Shown piece after piece: positions 24,274 to 32,349 of a DNA stretch of 56,976 nucleotides. How positions within the stretch are numbered: position 1 is the first letter of the stretch; each line of letters opens with the position of its first letter. The stretch spans positions 1 to 56,976 of the forward strand of contig CALBKM010000007.1 in NCBI GenBank assembly GCA_937895705.1, given 5' to 3'. The translations under genes were made by a program, and so were the position numbers. This DNA comes from an uncultured Clostridia bacterium (GTDB lineage: Bacteria > Bacillota > Clostridia > Lachnospirales > Lachnospiraceae). The notes beneath the pieces are model-generated. The model searched no databases. It saw only the letters and a list, made by a program, of their open reading frames with translations, and was not told the origin of the DNA.

Positions 24274-24624
24274 GGAGAGAAATTGCTTGGAAATAGGCGA
24301 AAGCCCTTGATTTTAGAGGGTTTTACAAGATGGATTACAAAAGGAAAAGAATCGCAACTTACCACAACCTGTTAAAAAGTGGTAAGAAAAGAGGTACGGT
24401 AAGTGGTAAGTATTTGAAATGTTGCTAGTGGTAAGGAGAAAAACGGCAATGTCTATCGAATAAGAAAGTAAAATATGAGCAAGGAGACATGTTGTCTCTT
24501 TGTTCTTTTTTATTGACTTGGTGTGGTTGGTACTATAAAATGAAAATAGCGGTACGGAGAACCGGAATTTGAAGTTGGTGTATAGTTGGATAATGTGTAA
24601 AATAATATTTAAAAGGAGGCTTAT
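24274..24624 (+). other. Gene-free stretch with GTGGTAAG repeats and a terminator
   Basis: No gene is seen here. GTGGTAAG occurs at 24379, 24403 and 24428, and its reverse complement CTTACCAC at 24358, within 78 bases. A hairpin GAGACA-TGT-TGTCTC (24484-24498) followed by a T-rich stretch is a likely terminator. TTGACT (24513) with TATAAA (24534) is a weak promoter with a short 15-base spacer. Confidence 0.6.
24484..24512 (+). terminator. Probable terminator upstream of GH5 gene
   Basis: GAGACA and TGTCTC pair around TGT, followed by TTTGTTCTTTTTT. Confidence 0.6.
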
Positions 24625-25947
24625 ATGAAAATAAATAACAAGTTAGTTTATATTCATATTATTTTATTAATGCTTGTTGCTCTGAATGGATGCAGTAAAG
24701 ATGATGATGTTACTGTTCCGAGTGAACAGATAACAACTCAATCAGAGAAAATTGAAAATCAAACTGAACAAATGACCACAACCGAAGTTCCTGAAGAAGA
24801 TGAGATAAAAAAAGATGTTTACATAAATACAATTTCTGCAGAGGCAAAAGAAAGAGCAAAGAGTTTTCCCGATGTAAGCAAAGAACTTCCTGACTGGAAA
24901 GGAACGCATATTGTAGATAAAGCCGAGTTTGCATGGTCGTGGGTTATTGTTGAAACTAATCCTGAAAATATTACGCCGGAACATTTAAAAGTAACTGAAT
25001 ATGATGAAGAAACGGTTCTTGAAATAGCGGAAGCAGGTTATAATTATGTTCGTGTTTCTATAGATACAAGATACTTTTTTACGGAAGGTCAATATCAATC
25101 TCCTGAGTATGCGGGACAGAATTTTTATGGAAGTATAGATGCTGTAAATATAAAGCAGTACGAAGAACTTGACAGACTGATAGAATGGTGTATTGAAAAT
25201 AATATTCATGTATGTATTGATTGTCATTCAACTGTTGGCGGACTTATGATAGGTGGAGACGAAGAATCTACAAGAGAGAAGCTCTTTACTCCTGATTCGG
25301 ATGAACAAAAACTCTTTATAAAATTTTGGCAGATTATCGCAAATAGGTATGCCGATATTGATACCAATGCCCTTAGTTTTAATCTTTATAACGAGCCGCC
25401 TAACATAGTAACAGATAACGAAGAAGTTTATATCGGTCTTATGAATAAGGCTATTGATGAAATTCAGGCGGTAACTCCGAACCGACTTATTGTTGTTGAC
25501 GCACTTGGCTACAGCACTATCGGAATGAAAAAGGTAAACGAACTTAGAGCGAATAATCTTGTTATAGGATTTCATATGTATGTCAATGAAACCACATGGA
25601 CAGAGCCGGGAGCGGTTCTTGATTTAGAAGCTTGTCGGACAGAAAGTTCAGACAGACTTAATTATTATAACTCTTGGGCTGAAGAAAACAATGTTAGATG
25701 GATGCTTCAGGAGTACGGATGTTCAACATATATTCCTCAGGAACAGCAGATAGAGTATTATAAAATGGTTACAGAAACTTGTAAGTCAATGGGCACGCCA
25801 TATTGTTTATGGGCGTTTAACGCAGGGGATTTTGGACTTTGCATATGGGCAGAAGATGATAAATTTTTAACTCCCGGAGCAACTTATAATGAAACTTGTG
25901 CCGGTCATCGTATAAATACAGAACTTGCAAAAATAACTACAGAATAA
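24625..25947 (+). CDS. Glycoside hydrolase family 5-like lipoprotein
   Basis: The 440-residue protein has a lipoprotein signal (LLMLVALNGC; Cys about 23), a Thr/Glu-rich linker to about residue 60 and a GH5-type (beta/alpha)8 catalytic domain. LSFNLYNEPPN holds the acid/base Glu (257) and RWMLQEYGCS the nucleophile Glu (363); NNIHVCIDCHSTVGG and VIGFHMYVNETTW are the expected strand ends. It probably cleaves a beta-glucan or mannan at the cell surface. Codon use is clearly AT-richer than the flanking genes, which suggests transfer. The start has AAAGGAGG upstream. Confidence 0.9.
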   Translation: MKINNKLVYIHIILLMLVALNGCSKDDDVTVPSEQITTQSEKIENQTEQMTTTEVPEEDEIKKDVYINTISAEAKERAKSFPDVSKELPDWKGTHIVDKAEFAWSWVIVETNPENITPEHLKVTEYDEETVLEIAEAGYNYVRVSIDTRYFFTEGQYQSPEYAGQNFYGSIDAVNIKQYEELDRLIEWCIENNIHVCIDCHSTVGGLMIGGDEESTREKLFTPDSDEQKLFIKFWQIIANRYADIDTNALSFNLYNEPPNIVTDNEEVYIGLMNKAIDEIQAVTPNRLIVVDALGYSTIGMKKVNELRANNLVIGFHMYVNETTWTEPGAVLDLEACRTESSDRLNYYNSWAEENNVRWMLQEYGCSTYIPQEQQIEYYKMVTETCKSMGTPYCLWAFNAGDFGLCIWAEDDKFLTPGATYNETCAGHRINTELAKITTE

Positions 25948-26020
25948 TTACATGTTATTAAAATATTTCTATGTGTATAATCAGTTGACGAACGGTATTT
26001 AGTCAGTGACAAAACGGTAA

Positions 26021-26078
26021 ATTTCAGGCTTCTGGTGAGTCTGAAAGCATGCAGAACTTTGAATTTGGAGGTCAGAAT
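26021..26078 (+). repeat. Shared leader, copy A (before nucleosidase gene)
   Basis: TTTCAG near the start and AACTTTGAATTTGGAGGT (26055-26072, including the ribosome binding site) recur before the HEAT-like gene and, less exactly, before the GNAT gene in this island. Confidence 0.7.
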
Positions 26079-26771
26079 ATGCGAGTGGGTATTATTTGTG
26101 CAGGTGATAGAGAAGTAGCTCCTTTTTTACCAATAATATGTGAATGTAAAACAACCGAAAAAGCAATGCTGAAATTCTACGAGGGAACAATAAGTGATGT
26201 AGAAGTTGTCGTTTTATTTTCGGGAGTATGTAAAGTAAATGCCGCTATTGCAACACAAATACTAATAGATACATACCATGCGAATACTATTATCAATGCA
26301 GGTGTAGCAGGTGGAATGAATGAAAGACTTGAAATCTTTGACACAGTAATTTCCACAGAAGTTGCATATCATGATGTTGCTCCGAATATATTAACAGAAT
26401 TTCATCCGTGGTTAGAAACAGTTTTTTTTAAGGCAGACCAAGGATTATTGAGTGTGGCAAAAAAGGCAGTTGATAAACTTGAACAGAACTATAAAGTTTT
26501 TTGGGGGCGAATGGTAACAGGTGAAGCATTTATAGCAGATGAAGGACGCGAAAAGATTAATGAGCAATTTGAGCCATTAACTGTGGATATGGAAACGGCA
26601 AGTATTGCTCATGTATGCTATGTAAATAACATACCTTTTATATCTGTCAGAAGTATTACAGACACGGCATCACATAGTGGTATAGGTCATTTTGAAGAAA
26701 ACTGTGAAAAGGCGGCTGGAATTGCAAAAGATATTACGGTGGCTTTATTAACAGAACTTCGTAACAATTAA
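26079..26771 (+). CDS. mtnN: 5'-methylthioadenosine/S-adenosylhomocysteine nucleosidase
   Basis: The 230-residue protein is an MTA/SAH nucleosidase-like enzyme, which releases adenine during recycling of methylthio compounds and autoinducer-2 synthesis. Family motifs: GIICAGDREVAPFL, INAGVAGGMNE (phosphorylase fold), GRMVTGEAFIAD, VDMETASIAHVC (ribose and base contacts, catalytic Glu region) and SVRSITDTASHSG (the catalytic Asp). ATG 26079 with GGAGGT upstream is the start; a longer frame lacks a site. It sits in the AT-rich island; a housekeeping copy may exist elsewhere. Confidence 0.92.
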   Translation: MRVGIICAGDREVAPFLPIICECKTTEKAMLKFYEGTISDVEVVVLFSGVCKVNAAIATQILIDTYHANTIINAGVAGGMNERLEIFDTVISTEVAYHDVAPNILTEFHPWLETVFFKADQGLLSVAKKAVDKLEQNYKVFWGRMVTGEAFIADEGREKINEQFEPLTVDMETASIAHVCYVNNIPFISVRSITDTASHSGIGHFEENCEKAAGIAKDITVALLTELRNN

Positions 26772-26793
26772 TAGAGTTAAGTGGGACAAAAGA

Positions 26794-27087
26794 ATGAAAC
26801 AAATCGGAGACTATTTATACACCATCAATGAGATTGGACAAAAAGTGAGCATTTGGAAAATACGCGAAATTAATGGAGACTGCTATATATGCGAGAACAA
26901 AAGAACCGATAAGATGCGCGAATTTTCGGAAGGTGACCCTAATATCTTTGATACAAAAGAAGCTGCAATGAAAGTTAATAAAAAAGCGGAAATGAAAAAG
27001 GGTTCGATTATAGCAGGTTTTTTCCTGTTTATGGCAGTTGTTACGGTTATTATAGTGATTTTTATGATGTTGAGCGGGAATTTTTAG
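26794..27087 (+). CDS. Small single-pass membrane protein, unknown
   Basis: This 97-residue protein starts 22 bases after the nucleosidase gene. Residues 1-65 are soluble and charged (QKVSIWKIREINGDCYICEN), and a C-terminal helix (IIAGFFLFMAVVTVIIVIFM) would anchor it with the N-terminal domain inside. I do not recognise the family. The ribosome binding site is weak (GGGAC), so it may depend on translation of the upstream gene. Confidence 0.7.
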   Translation: MKQIGDYLYTINEIGQKVSIWKIREINGDCYICENKRTDKMREFSEGDPNIFDTKEAAMKVNKKAEMKKGSIIAGFFLFMAVVTVIIVIFMMLSGNF

Positions 27088-27097
27088 AAGTTTAGAT

Positions 27098-27170
27098 AAG
27101 TTTCAGTTTGACAGAGATAAAAACTTCAATTTATAGGGAATGGAAACTTTGAATTTGGAGGTGAGTTTTA
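27098..27170 (+). repeat. Shared leader, copy B (before HEAT-like gene)
   Basis: Contains TTTCAGTTTGACAGAGA near the start and AACTTTGAATTTGGAGGT at 27145-27162, the latter identical over 18 bases to copy A. Confidence 0.75.
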
Positions 27171-27614
27171 ATGCAGGACATAATTGCAAAGTTGACAGCA
27201 AAGGATGATAAATATGCTTGTGCCATTGCTGATAAAATCATATCCGAAAGTCAAGATACTGATAAATGGTATGAATTTTTTGATGCGTTTGCGTCCCTGC
27301 TTAACCATCCAAAGTCATTAGTAAGAAATCGTGTGTTGTATATTCTTTCGGCTAATGCACAGTGGGACGATGAGAATCGTTTTGATGCAATAATATCAGA
27401 TTATCTTTCCCATGTTACGGACGATAAGCCGATTACTGCGAGACAATGTATAAAGGCTCTTGCACAGGTGGGAGTGGCAAAGCCACAATATATTCCGAGA
27501 ATATTATTATGTTTGCATGATGCAGATTTATCGAAATATAAAGATAGTATGCGTCCATTGATTGAAAAGGACATGGCAGAAACAGAAAAAATACTGACAG
27601 CTTCAGACTTATAA
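27171..27614 (+). CDS. HEAT-repeat-like protein, unknown
   Basis: The 147-residue protein is helical, with repeats of HEAT type (WYEFFDAFASLLNHPKSLVR, RNRVLYILSANAQWDDENRF, TARQCIKALAQVGVAKPQYI). Similar proteins in Lachnospiraceae are often labelled SufBD, a name not supported by the fold seen here. There are no catalytic motifs, so a protein-binding role is most likely. It has a good ribosome binding site (GGAGGT). Confidence 0.75.
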   Translation: MQDIIAKLTAKDDKYACAIADKIISESQDTDKWYEFFDAFASLLNHPKSLVRNRVLYILSANAQWDDENRFDAIISDYLSHVTDDKPITARQCIKALAQVGVAKPQYIPRILLCLHDADLSKYKDSMRPLIEKDMAETEKILTASDL

Positions 27615-27618
27615 GCAA

Positions 27619-27682
27619 AGCAAACTTTCAGTCTTACAGAGAGATTGATAGCACGCATGAATTTGAATTTGTGGAGGATTAT
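27619..27682 (+). repeat. Shared leader, copy C (before GNAT gene)
   Basis: Contains AAACTTTCAGTCTTACAGAG, close to copy B, and GAATTTGAATTTGTGGAGGA, close to the second part of copies A and B. AAACTTTCCGTTTTACG recurs at about 28219 after the GNAT gene. Confidence 0.6.
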
Positions 27683-28195
27683 ATGACAATTGAAAAAGTA
27701 AGATGTGATGGCTTTTCGGAAATTAATCTGGATGCTTTTAACCGTCAACAGGAGATTACAAGAATATATGTCAGAAAAGACGAGAAGTATGTTCTTGAAG
27801 AACAACCTGGTATGATGGATTGGAGTATAGATAAAAAGAGAGAAGTCGCTCTTGACCTTGTTGATAGTAAATATATTTCCTATCTTGCACTTGAGGAAGG
27901 TAAAATTATTGGCTTTATGAGTCTTGTGAAGGAATTGATATCCGAGCGGATGATTCTTGATTTGATTCAAGTTGACAAGAATTTTCGTGGTCAGGGAATT
28001 GGCCGTATATTATGGGAAAAAGCAGTGGAAGAAGCACGCTTAAACGGAGCAAGGGAGTTGTATATTTCTGCTTGTCCATCAGAGGAAACAATTAATTTCT
28101 ACAGAGCTATGGGAGCAGATGTTACTGATAATCCTATTCTTTCCATTGCAAATGATGAACCAGATGACCTTCAGTTTGTTTATTCACTTGTGTAA
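27683..28195 (+). CDS. GNAT family N-acetyltransferase
   Basis: The 170-residue GNAT protein has motif A as VDKNFRGQGIGRILWEKAVE (R/QxxGxG/A present) and LYISACPSEETINFYRAMGA, the usual strand 5 and FY...GA motif. KIIGFMSLVKEL forms the central strands. The start is ATG 27683, with TGGAGG upstream, not GTG 27671. It is the last gene of the AT-rich island. Substrate unknown. Confidence 0.88.
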   Translation: MTIEKVRCDGFSEINLDAFNRQQEITRIYVRKDEKYVLEEQPGMMDWSIDKKREVALDLVDSKYISYLALEEGKIIGFMSLVKELISERMILDLIQVDKNFRGQGIGRILWEKAVEEARLNGARELYISACPSEETINFYRAMGADVTDNPILSIANDEPDDLQFVYSLV

Positions 28196-28284
28196 ATCCC
28201 AATTTGTCAAGCGCTTGAAACTTTCCGTTTTACGTCTATTCTGAATTCAGCGTATACTGTTAGCGGATAATAAGGAGGAGAACT

Positions 28285-28542
28285 ATGATTGCTATTTTCA
28301 ACAGAAAAGAATTAACGGTAACTTTTGACATGAACGAGCAAGCTCGGATACGTATGCTTCTTGCGGCAGAAGGGATTGAGTATTCTGTCAAAACAGTGAA
28401 CCGCCTGAATGCATCACCGTTCTCTGTGGGGAGTCGGTCCCATACCGGAACCTACGGGCAGAACACGGACGCTATGACAGAGTATATTATTTATGTGAAA
28501 AAAGCGGATTATGAAAAAGCGGCGTATTTGCTTAAAAAGTAA
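28285..28542 (+). CDS. Small DUF2007-like protein
   Basis: The 85-residue protein has the alternating pattern of DUF2007-type ferredoxin-like folds: MNEQARIRMLLAAEGIEYSV (helix and strand), a loop with polar residues and YIIYVKKADYEKAAYLLKK (strand and helix). The function of the family is unknown; a regulatory or metal-related role has been guessed. Strong AAGGAGGAG ribosome binding site. Confidence 0.65.
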   Translation: MIAIFNRKELTVTFDMNEQARIRMLLAAEGIEYSVKTVNRLNASPFSVGSRSHTGTYGQNTDAMTEYIIYVKKADYEKAAYLLKK

Positions 28543-28560
28543 GAAAATGTGCATTTCCTC

Positions 28561-28590
28561 TTTACAAATCATAGAAATTGACGATATAAT
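28561..28590 (+). promoter_or_regulatory. Promoter before FliD-like gene
   Basis: TTTACA (28561-28566), an 18-base spacer and TATAAT (28585-28590) precede the start at 28658. Confidence 0.6.
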
Positions 28591-28657
28591 AGATATAAGG
28601 AAAAGTGTCTTTTGACCATACTAATGAATAAAGCATAAGTCAAGGAGGGCGATGCAT

Positions 28658-29443
28658 ATGTCATTTTTTAATTATTCCAGTACATTGTTCAGCGGGATGA
28701 ACAGTTCCGGTACCGGTTTTTCCGGACTTCTCGGCGAATACAACCAGATTCGGAGCGGTTCCTACGGAAAGCTTTTAAAGGCCTATTACAAGAAGTATAA
28801 TGCTGACGGTAGCACAAAGACCGATACCACGGATAAGATTACCAATAAGGTAAAGAAAAGCTCCGATACGGTAGACACCGCAAAGGAACTGGATACCGTA
28901 AAGGATTCCGCTACGGCGCTTCAGAATGCGGCAATGAAGTTGGCTGCGGTAAAGACCGGTTCTTCCTCTCTCTATGAGAAGAAGACAATTGTGGATACCA
29001 ATGAGGATGGTTCTACTTCCACCCGTACGGACTATGATTACGATACTTTGGTAAAGTCGGTGCAGTCTTTTGTATCCGCATATAACGATACATTGGAGTC
29101 GGTGGGCTCGATAGAGGCATCTTCCGTACAGCAGAAGACCCAGTGGCTGACGCAGGTGACCAAGCAATATACGGATGAGCTTGCGGGTGTAGGCATTTCC
29201 GTGGACAAGGACGGACGTCTTGCTTTGGATGAGAAGGTATTCCGCGAAAAGGATATGACGGAGCTTCGGGATTTCTTTGAAGGAACCAACTCTGCCCTCG
29301 GTCAGCTTGCCAGAAAGGCATCCGGACTTGCGGGTGCGGCAGAGCTTCAGGCGACGAAGGCGGCTTCCGCGTATACGGCAAGCGGAAATAATTATCCGAC
29401 CAATGCCATGAATTCCGGTACGTTGTTTGATTCCCTGTTCTGA
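28658..29443 (+). CDS. FliD-like secreted or flagellum-associated protein
   Basis: The 261-residue protein resembles the C-terminal part of the flagellar cap protein FliD: YDTLVKSVQSFVSAYNDTLE, a VTKQYTDELAGVGISVDKDG turn and RLALDEKVFREKDMTELRDF are typical FliD_C features. The N terminus (SFFNYSSTLFSGMNSSGTGF) lacks a signal peptide and the FliD_N domain, and true FliD is about twice as long. The C terminus ends NAMNSGTLFDSLF. It may be an exported helper or a derived cap-like protein. ATG 28658 fits the AAGGAGG site better than ATG 28652. Confidence 0.7.
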   Translation: MSFFNYSSTLFSGMNSSGTGFSGLLGEYNQIRSGSYGKLLKAYYKKYNADGSTKTDTTDKITNKVKKSSDTVDTAKELDTVKDSATALQNAAMKLAAVKTGSSSLYEKKTIVDTNEDGSTSTRTDYDYDTLVKSVQSFVSAYNDTLESVGSIEASSVQQKTQWLTQVTKQYTDELAGVGISVDKDGRLALDEKVFREKDMTELRDFFEGTNSALGQLARKASGLAGAAELQATKAASAYTASGNNYPTNAMNSGTLFDSLF

Positions 29444-29470
29444 TTGCGAAAGAAATATATGATAAGCTTA

Positions 29471-29503
29471 CAAAGAAGGTGTCTCCTCCAGGGGGCACCT
29501 TTC
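29471..29503 (+). terminator. Terminator before endonuclease IV gene
   Basis: AAGGTG-T-CTCC pairs with GGGG-G-CACCTT, followed by TTCTT. It ends the FliD-like transcript. Confidence 0.7.
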
Positions 29504-29569
29504 TTGCAAATGAAGAACAATTATGTTAGTATAATTGAGTAGTATGTGTGGAAAGAAAGGAGACAATGT

Positions 29570-30472
29570 ATGTTGAAAATCGGTTCCCATGTCGGGATGA
29601 GCGGAAAAGAAATGTTTTTAGGGTCTGTAAAAGAGGCTCTTTCTTATAAAGCAAATACGTTTATGTTGTATACGGGAGCACCCCAGAATACCAGGCGAAA
29701 GGCAATTTCAGAGCTGAATATCGAAGCTGGTTGGAAATTGATGAGAGAAAGCGGCTTGTCGGAGTTTGTGATACATGCGCCTTATATTATTAACCTCGGC
29801 AATTCCGTAAAGTCGGAGACCTATGAACTGGCGGTGGATTTTTTACGGGAGGAAATTCGTCGTACCGAGGCTATGGGAAGCGATGTTTTGGTACTGCATC
29901 CGGGCTCTCATGTGGATGCCGGAGAGGAGGCAGGGATTGCACAGATTGTAAAGGGGTTGAATGAAGTGCTGACGCCGGAGACGAAGGTGCGGATTGCTTT
30001 GGAAACTATGGCGGGTAAAGGCAGCGAGATGGGAAAGACCTTTGAACAGCTGGCGCGGATTTATGACGGTGTAGTATACAATGATAAGCTTCGTGTTTGC
30101 TTTGATACCTGCCATGTTCATGATGCGGGATACGACATTGTGAATGATTTTGAAGGGGTGGTGGCACAGTTTGATAAAATTCTTGGGAAGGAACAGATTG
30201 CGGTATTCCACATTAACGACAGTAAGAATTTGCGGGGAGCGGCGAAAGACCGGCATGAGAATATCGGATTCGGAGAAATCGGATTTGATGCACTGAATAA
30301 GATTGTGCATTTTTCGGAGTTTGAAGAGGTTCCGAAGATTTTGGAGACGCCGTATGTAACAGCAGAACCGGGGGGAAAGGAAAAATCCCTTGCCCCGTAC
30401 GGTGCCGAGATTGCGATGTTGCGTAAGGGCGAATTTGAGCCGGATTTGTACGATAAAATTAGAAATCTGTAA
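29570..30472 (+). CDS. nfo: Endonuclease IV (AP endonuclease)
   Basis: Endonuclease IV cuts DNA at abasic sites during base-excision repair. The 300-residue protein has the TIM-barrel zinc-site motifs: IGSHVGMSG, FVIHAPYIINLGNS, VLVLHPGSHVDAG, IALETMAGKGSEMG, RVCFDTCHVHDAGYD, VFHINDSKN, and DRHENIGFGEIG; the final Glu site is KILETPYV. The length is as expected (about 280-300). ATG 29570 has AAAGGAGA upstream. Confidence 0.96.
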   Translation: MLKIGSHVGMSGKEMFLGSVKEALSYKANTFMLYTGAPQNTRRKAISELNIEAGWKLMRESGLSEFVIHAPYIINLGNSVKSETYELAVDFLREEIRRTEAMGSDVLVLHPGSHVDAGEEAGIAQIVKGLNEVLTPETKVRIALETMAGKGSEMGKTFEQLARIYDGVVYNDKLRVCFDTCHVHDAGYDIVNDFEGVVAQFDKILGKEQIAVFHINDSKNLRGAAKDRHENIGFGEIGFDALNKIVHFSEFEEVPKILETPYVTAEPGGKEKSLAPYGAEIAMLRKGEFEPDLYDKIRNL

Positions 30473-30489
30473 AATAATGCATAAAATTG

Positions 30490-30518
30490 TTGACGGTGAT
30501 TTTCAAATATGGTACTAT
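30490..30518 (+). promoter_or_regulatory. Promoter of DUF4190-like gene
   Basis: TTGACG (30490-30495), a 17-base spacer and TACTAT (30513-30518), followed by AAAA. Confidence 0.6.
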
Positions 30519-30559
30519 AAAAAGGTAGTTAAATAAATCACATAGGAGGGCACTAGAGT

Positions 30560-30889
30560 ATGGAGAACAATAACAGTAAGGGATTATCTATCGCAGGTCT
30601 TGTGTTAGGCATTGTAGCAATCGTATTATCTTTCTTCTACATGGTAAACATCGTAGGATTGATTCTTGCTATTGTCGGCTTGGTTTGCGCAGTAAAGGGA
30701 AGTAAGGCAGCAAAGGCTGCCGGAGAGCCGACCGGTCTTGCAACCGCAGGTCTTGTACTTTCCATCATCGGTCTTGTATTCGCAGCAATCGGCGTATTAA
30801 CCTGCACCGTATGCGTAGCATGTACCGCTTGTGCGTTGGGTAACAGCGTAGAAGAATTAAACGACCTTGCTAATTCTTTACAGTACTAA
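30560..30889 (+). CDS. DUF4190-like membrane protein
   Basis: The 109-residue protein has two or three membrane segments in the DUF4190 style: GLSIAGLVLGIVAIVLSFFY, VGLILAIVGLVCAVKGSKAA and GLATAGLVLSIIGLVFAAIG, with a cysteine-rich third segment (CTVCVACTACALG). Such proteins are common in Firmicutes; their role is unknown. It has its own promoter and terminator and is thus a single-gene unit. Confidence 0.8.
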   Translation: MENNNSKGLSIAGLVLGIVAIVLSFFYMVNIVGLILAIVGLVCAVKGSKAAKAAGEPTGLATAGLVLSIIGLVFAAIGVLTCTVCVACTACALGNSVEELNDLANSLQY

Positions 30890-30944
30890 TTCTTTACGGT
30901 AAAGAGTACAGGAGTTTACAGGACGTATTGTGTGTAAACGGGTT

Positions 30945-31005
30945 CCGTAGCACGGCGTTTACCACCGTTTTTCGGGGGTGCGCTGTGCTATGGATTTTTT
31001 CTTTT
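30945..31005 (+). terminator. Terminator after DUF4190-like gene
   Basis: CCGTAGCACGGCG and CGCTGTGCTATGG pair (with G-T pairs) around an inner hairpin, followed by ATTTTTTCTTTTT. The T-run abuts the ribosome binding site of the next gene, so it may also attenuate it. Confidence 0.75.
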
Positions 31006-31018
31006 TGGAGGATTGATT

Positions 31019-32302
31019 ATGTTTCCGTATTTTGAAGTGTTAGGGCGACCGGTGGGTACTTATGGATTGTGTGCGATTGTCGGACTTTTGCTTTGCGGTG
31101 TGGTTGCCTGCTATTTGGCGAGGAGATATAAGGTTGCCTATGAGGATGTTGTATTGCTTATGGTGGTCATCGGAGTTTCCCTTTTAATCGGTGGTCATAT
31201 TTTGTTCGGAATTACAAATACGAGTAAAGTGATTGCTTTGTTCAGCAAAGCATCTTCCTATAGTTTGAAGCAGATTTTCGGGTCTTTGGTGAATTATTTC
31301 GGAGGTATGGTGTACTACGGAGGCTTCCTGGGGGCTTGCGTGGGGCTTTTGATTTACACAAAGCGTTCCAAACTGGTGGAACGCTCGGTTGCCTTTGATT
31401 TATTCGGCGTATGCATTCCGCTGTTTCACGTGTTCGGACGAATCGGTTGTTTTTTGAGCGGATGTTGTTACGGCATTGAGAGCAGGTTCGGGTTTGTGGT
31501 ACACGGAAACGATTTGATACCGGAATTAAACGATGTGAGAAGACTTCCGATTGCGTTAATAGAAGCTGCATGTAATTTGGTGATTTTCTTTGTACTTCTC
31601 AGGTTGTTCTTAAAGGGAAAAGAAAACGGCAAAATGATCTTTTATTACATGTTAATTTATCCGGTGGTTCGTTTTACGGTAGAGTTTTTCCGTGGGGACG
31701 AAATCAGAGGTTTTTTGTTCGGACTTTCTACTTCCCAATGGATCAGTATCGGCCTGTTTATTGTTGCGGTGTGGAAGCTCTTTTTGTCAAAGTCTAAAGG
31801 AAAGAAGACCGCGGTATGTGCAGGGGTGTTGTTGGCGTTAATCCTGGCTTTTAGCGGGATATCGATGGTGACATATGCGGCAGAAGAAAGTGGACAGGAG
31901 ACTGTGACCGAAACAACGCAGAGCGGTGATACGGCAGAACTGCTGTCCGGAGAAACGGAGACCGTAACTACCGGAGAGGAAGAAAAGGAACCGCCGTTTA
32001 ATGCGAAAGAAAAATTTGTAATCTTTGTATGTTGTTTCTTTAGCGTTGCCGTTTGCCTGGTAATCGGTATATTCGGAAATCCGAAAGAACGTGAAAAAGA
32101 TAAATATAAGCGCATGCTAAGACAGAAGCAGTTACAGGAAAAGAAGCTGCGGGAAAAAGCGGAGCGCGAGGCTAAATTTGCGGCAGAAGATGCAAAATAT
32201 GCGGAAGAACTGGCACAGTACGAAAAAGATTTGAAGGCATATGAAGAAGCCAAGGCTGCGAAAAAGGCAGCAAAAGAAGCAAAGAAGGCTGCGAAGAAAT
32301 AA
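31019..32302 (+). CDS. Lgt-family protein with C-terminal coiled-coil extension
   Basis: Residues 1-255 are a seven-helix protein of the prolipoprotein diacylglyceryl transferase family, which moves diacylglycerol onto the lipobox Cys. HVFGRIGCFLSGCCYG replaces the canonical GRIGNFINGE signature, and RFTVEFFRGDE matches the second conserved Arg region. The variant GCCYG loop occurs in many Lgt-like proteins of Clostridia, so activity is uncertain. Unlike typical Lgt (about 260-290 residues), this one has 427: an extra helix, an acidic Thr/Glu stretch, another helix and a highly charged coiled coil ending AKKAAKEAKKAAKK. ATG 31019 has GGAGG upstream. Confidence 0.85.
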   Translation: MFPYFEVLGRPVGTYGLCAIVGLLLCGVVACYLARRYKVAYEDVVLLMVVIGVSLLIGGHILFGITNTSKVIALFSKASSYSLKQIFGSLVNYFGGMVYYGGFLGACVGLLIYTKRSKLVERSVAFDLFGVCIPLFHVFGRIGCFLSGCCYGIESRFGFVVHGNDLIPELNDVRRLPIALIEAACNLVIFFVLLRLFLKGKENGKMIFYYMLIYPVVRFTVEFFRGDEIRGFLFGLSTSQWISIGLFIVAVWKLFLSKSKGKKTAVCAGVLLALILAFSGISMVTYAAEESGQETVTETTQSGDTAELLSGETETVTTGEEEKEPPFNAKEKFVIFVCCFFSVAVCLVIGIFGNPKEREKDKYKRMLRQKQLQEKKLREKAEREAKFAAEDAKYAEELAQYEKDLKAYEEAKAAKKAAKEAKKAAKK

Positions 32303-32309
32303 AGTTAAA

Positions 32310-32338
32310 CAGGGGCGTGCAATTTCTGCACGCCCCTG
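32310..32338. terminator. Bidirectional terminator between lgt-like gene and argG
   Basis: A perfect 12-bp stem, CAGGGGCGTGCA with TGCACGCCCCTG around five bases, lies between two convergent genes. T-rich sequence follows on the plus strand, and the A-rich start GTTAAA gives U-rich RNA on the minus strand. Confidence 0.88.
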
Positions 32339-32349
32339 TAGTGTTATTT

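Noticed and set aside
24358..24435. GTGGTAAG repeats as a plasmid origin with iterons
   Set aside because: No replication gene, no AT-rich unwinding block of the right kind, and only three direct copies.
26021..28240. Integron with attC sites
   Set aside because: GTTAAGT at about 26777 fits one core site, but the other gaps have no matching RYYYAAC/GTTRRRY pairs and no integrase is in the window.
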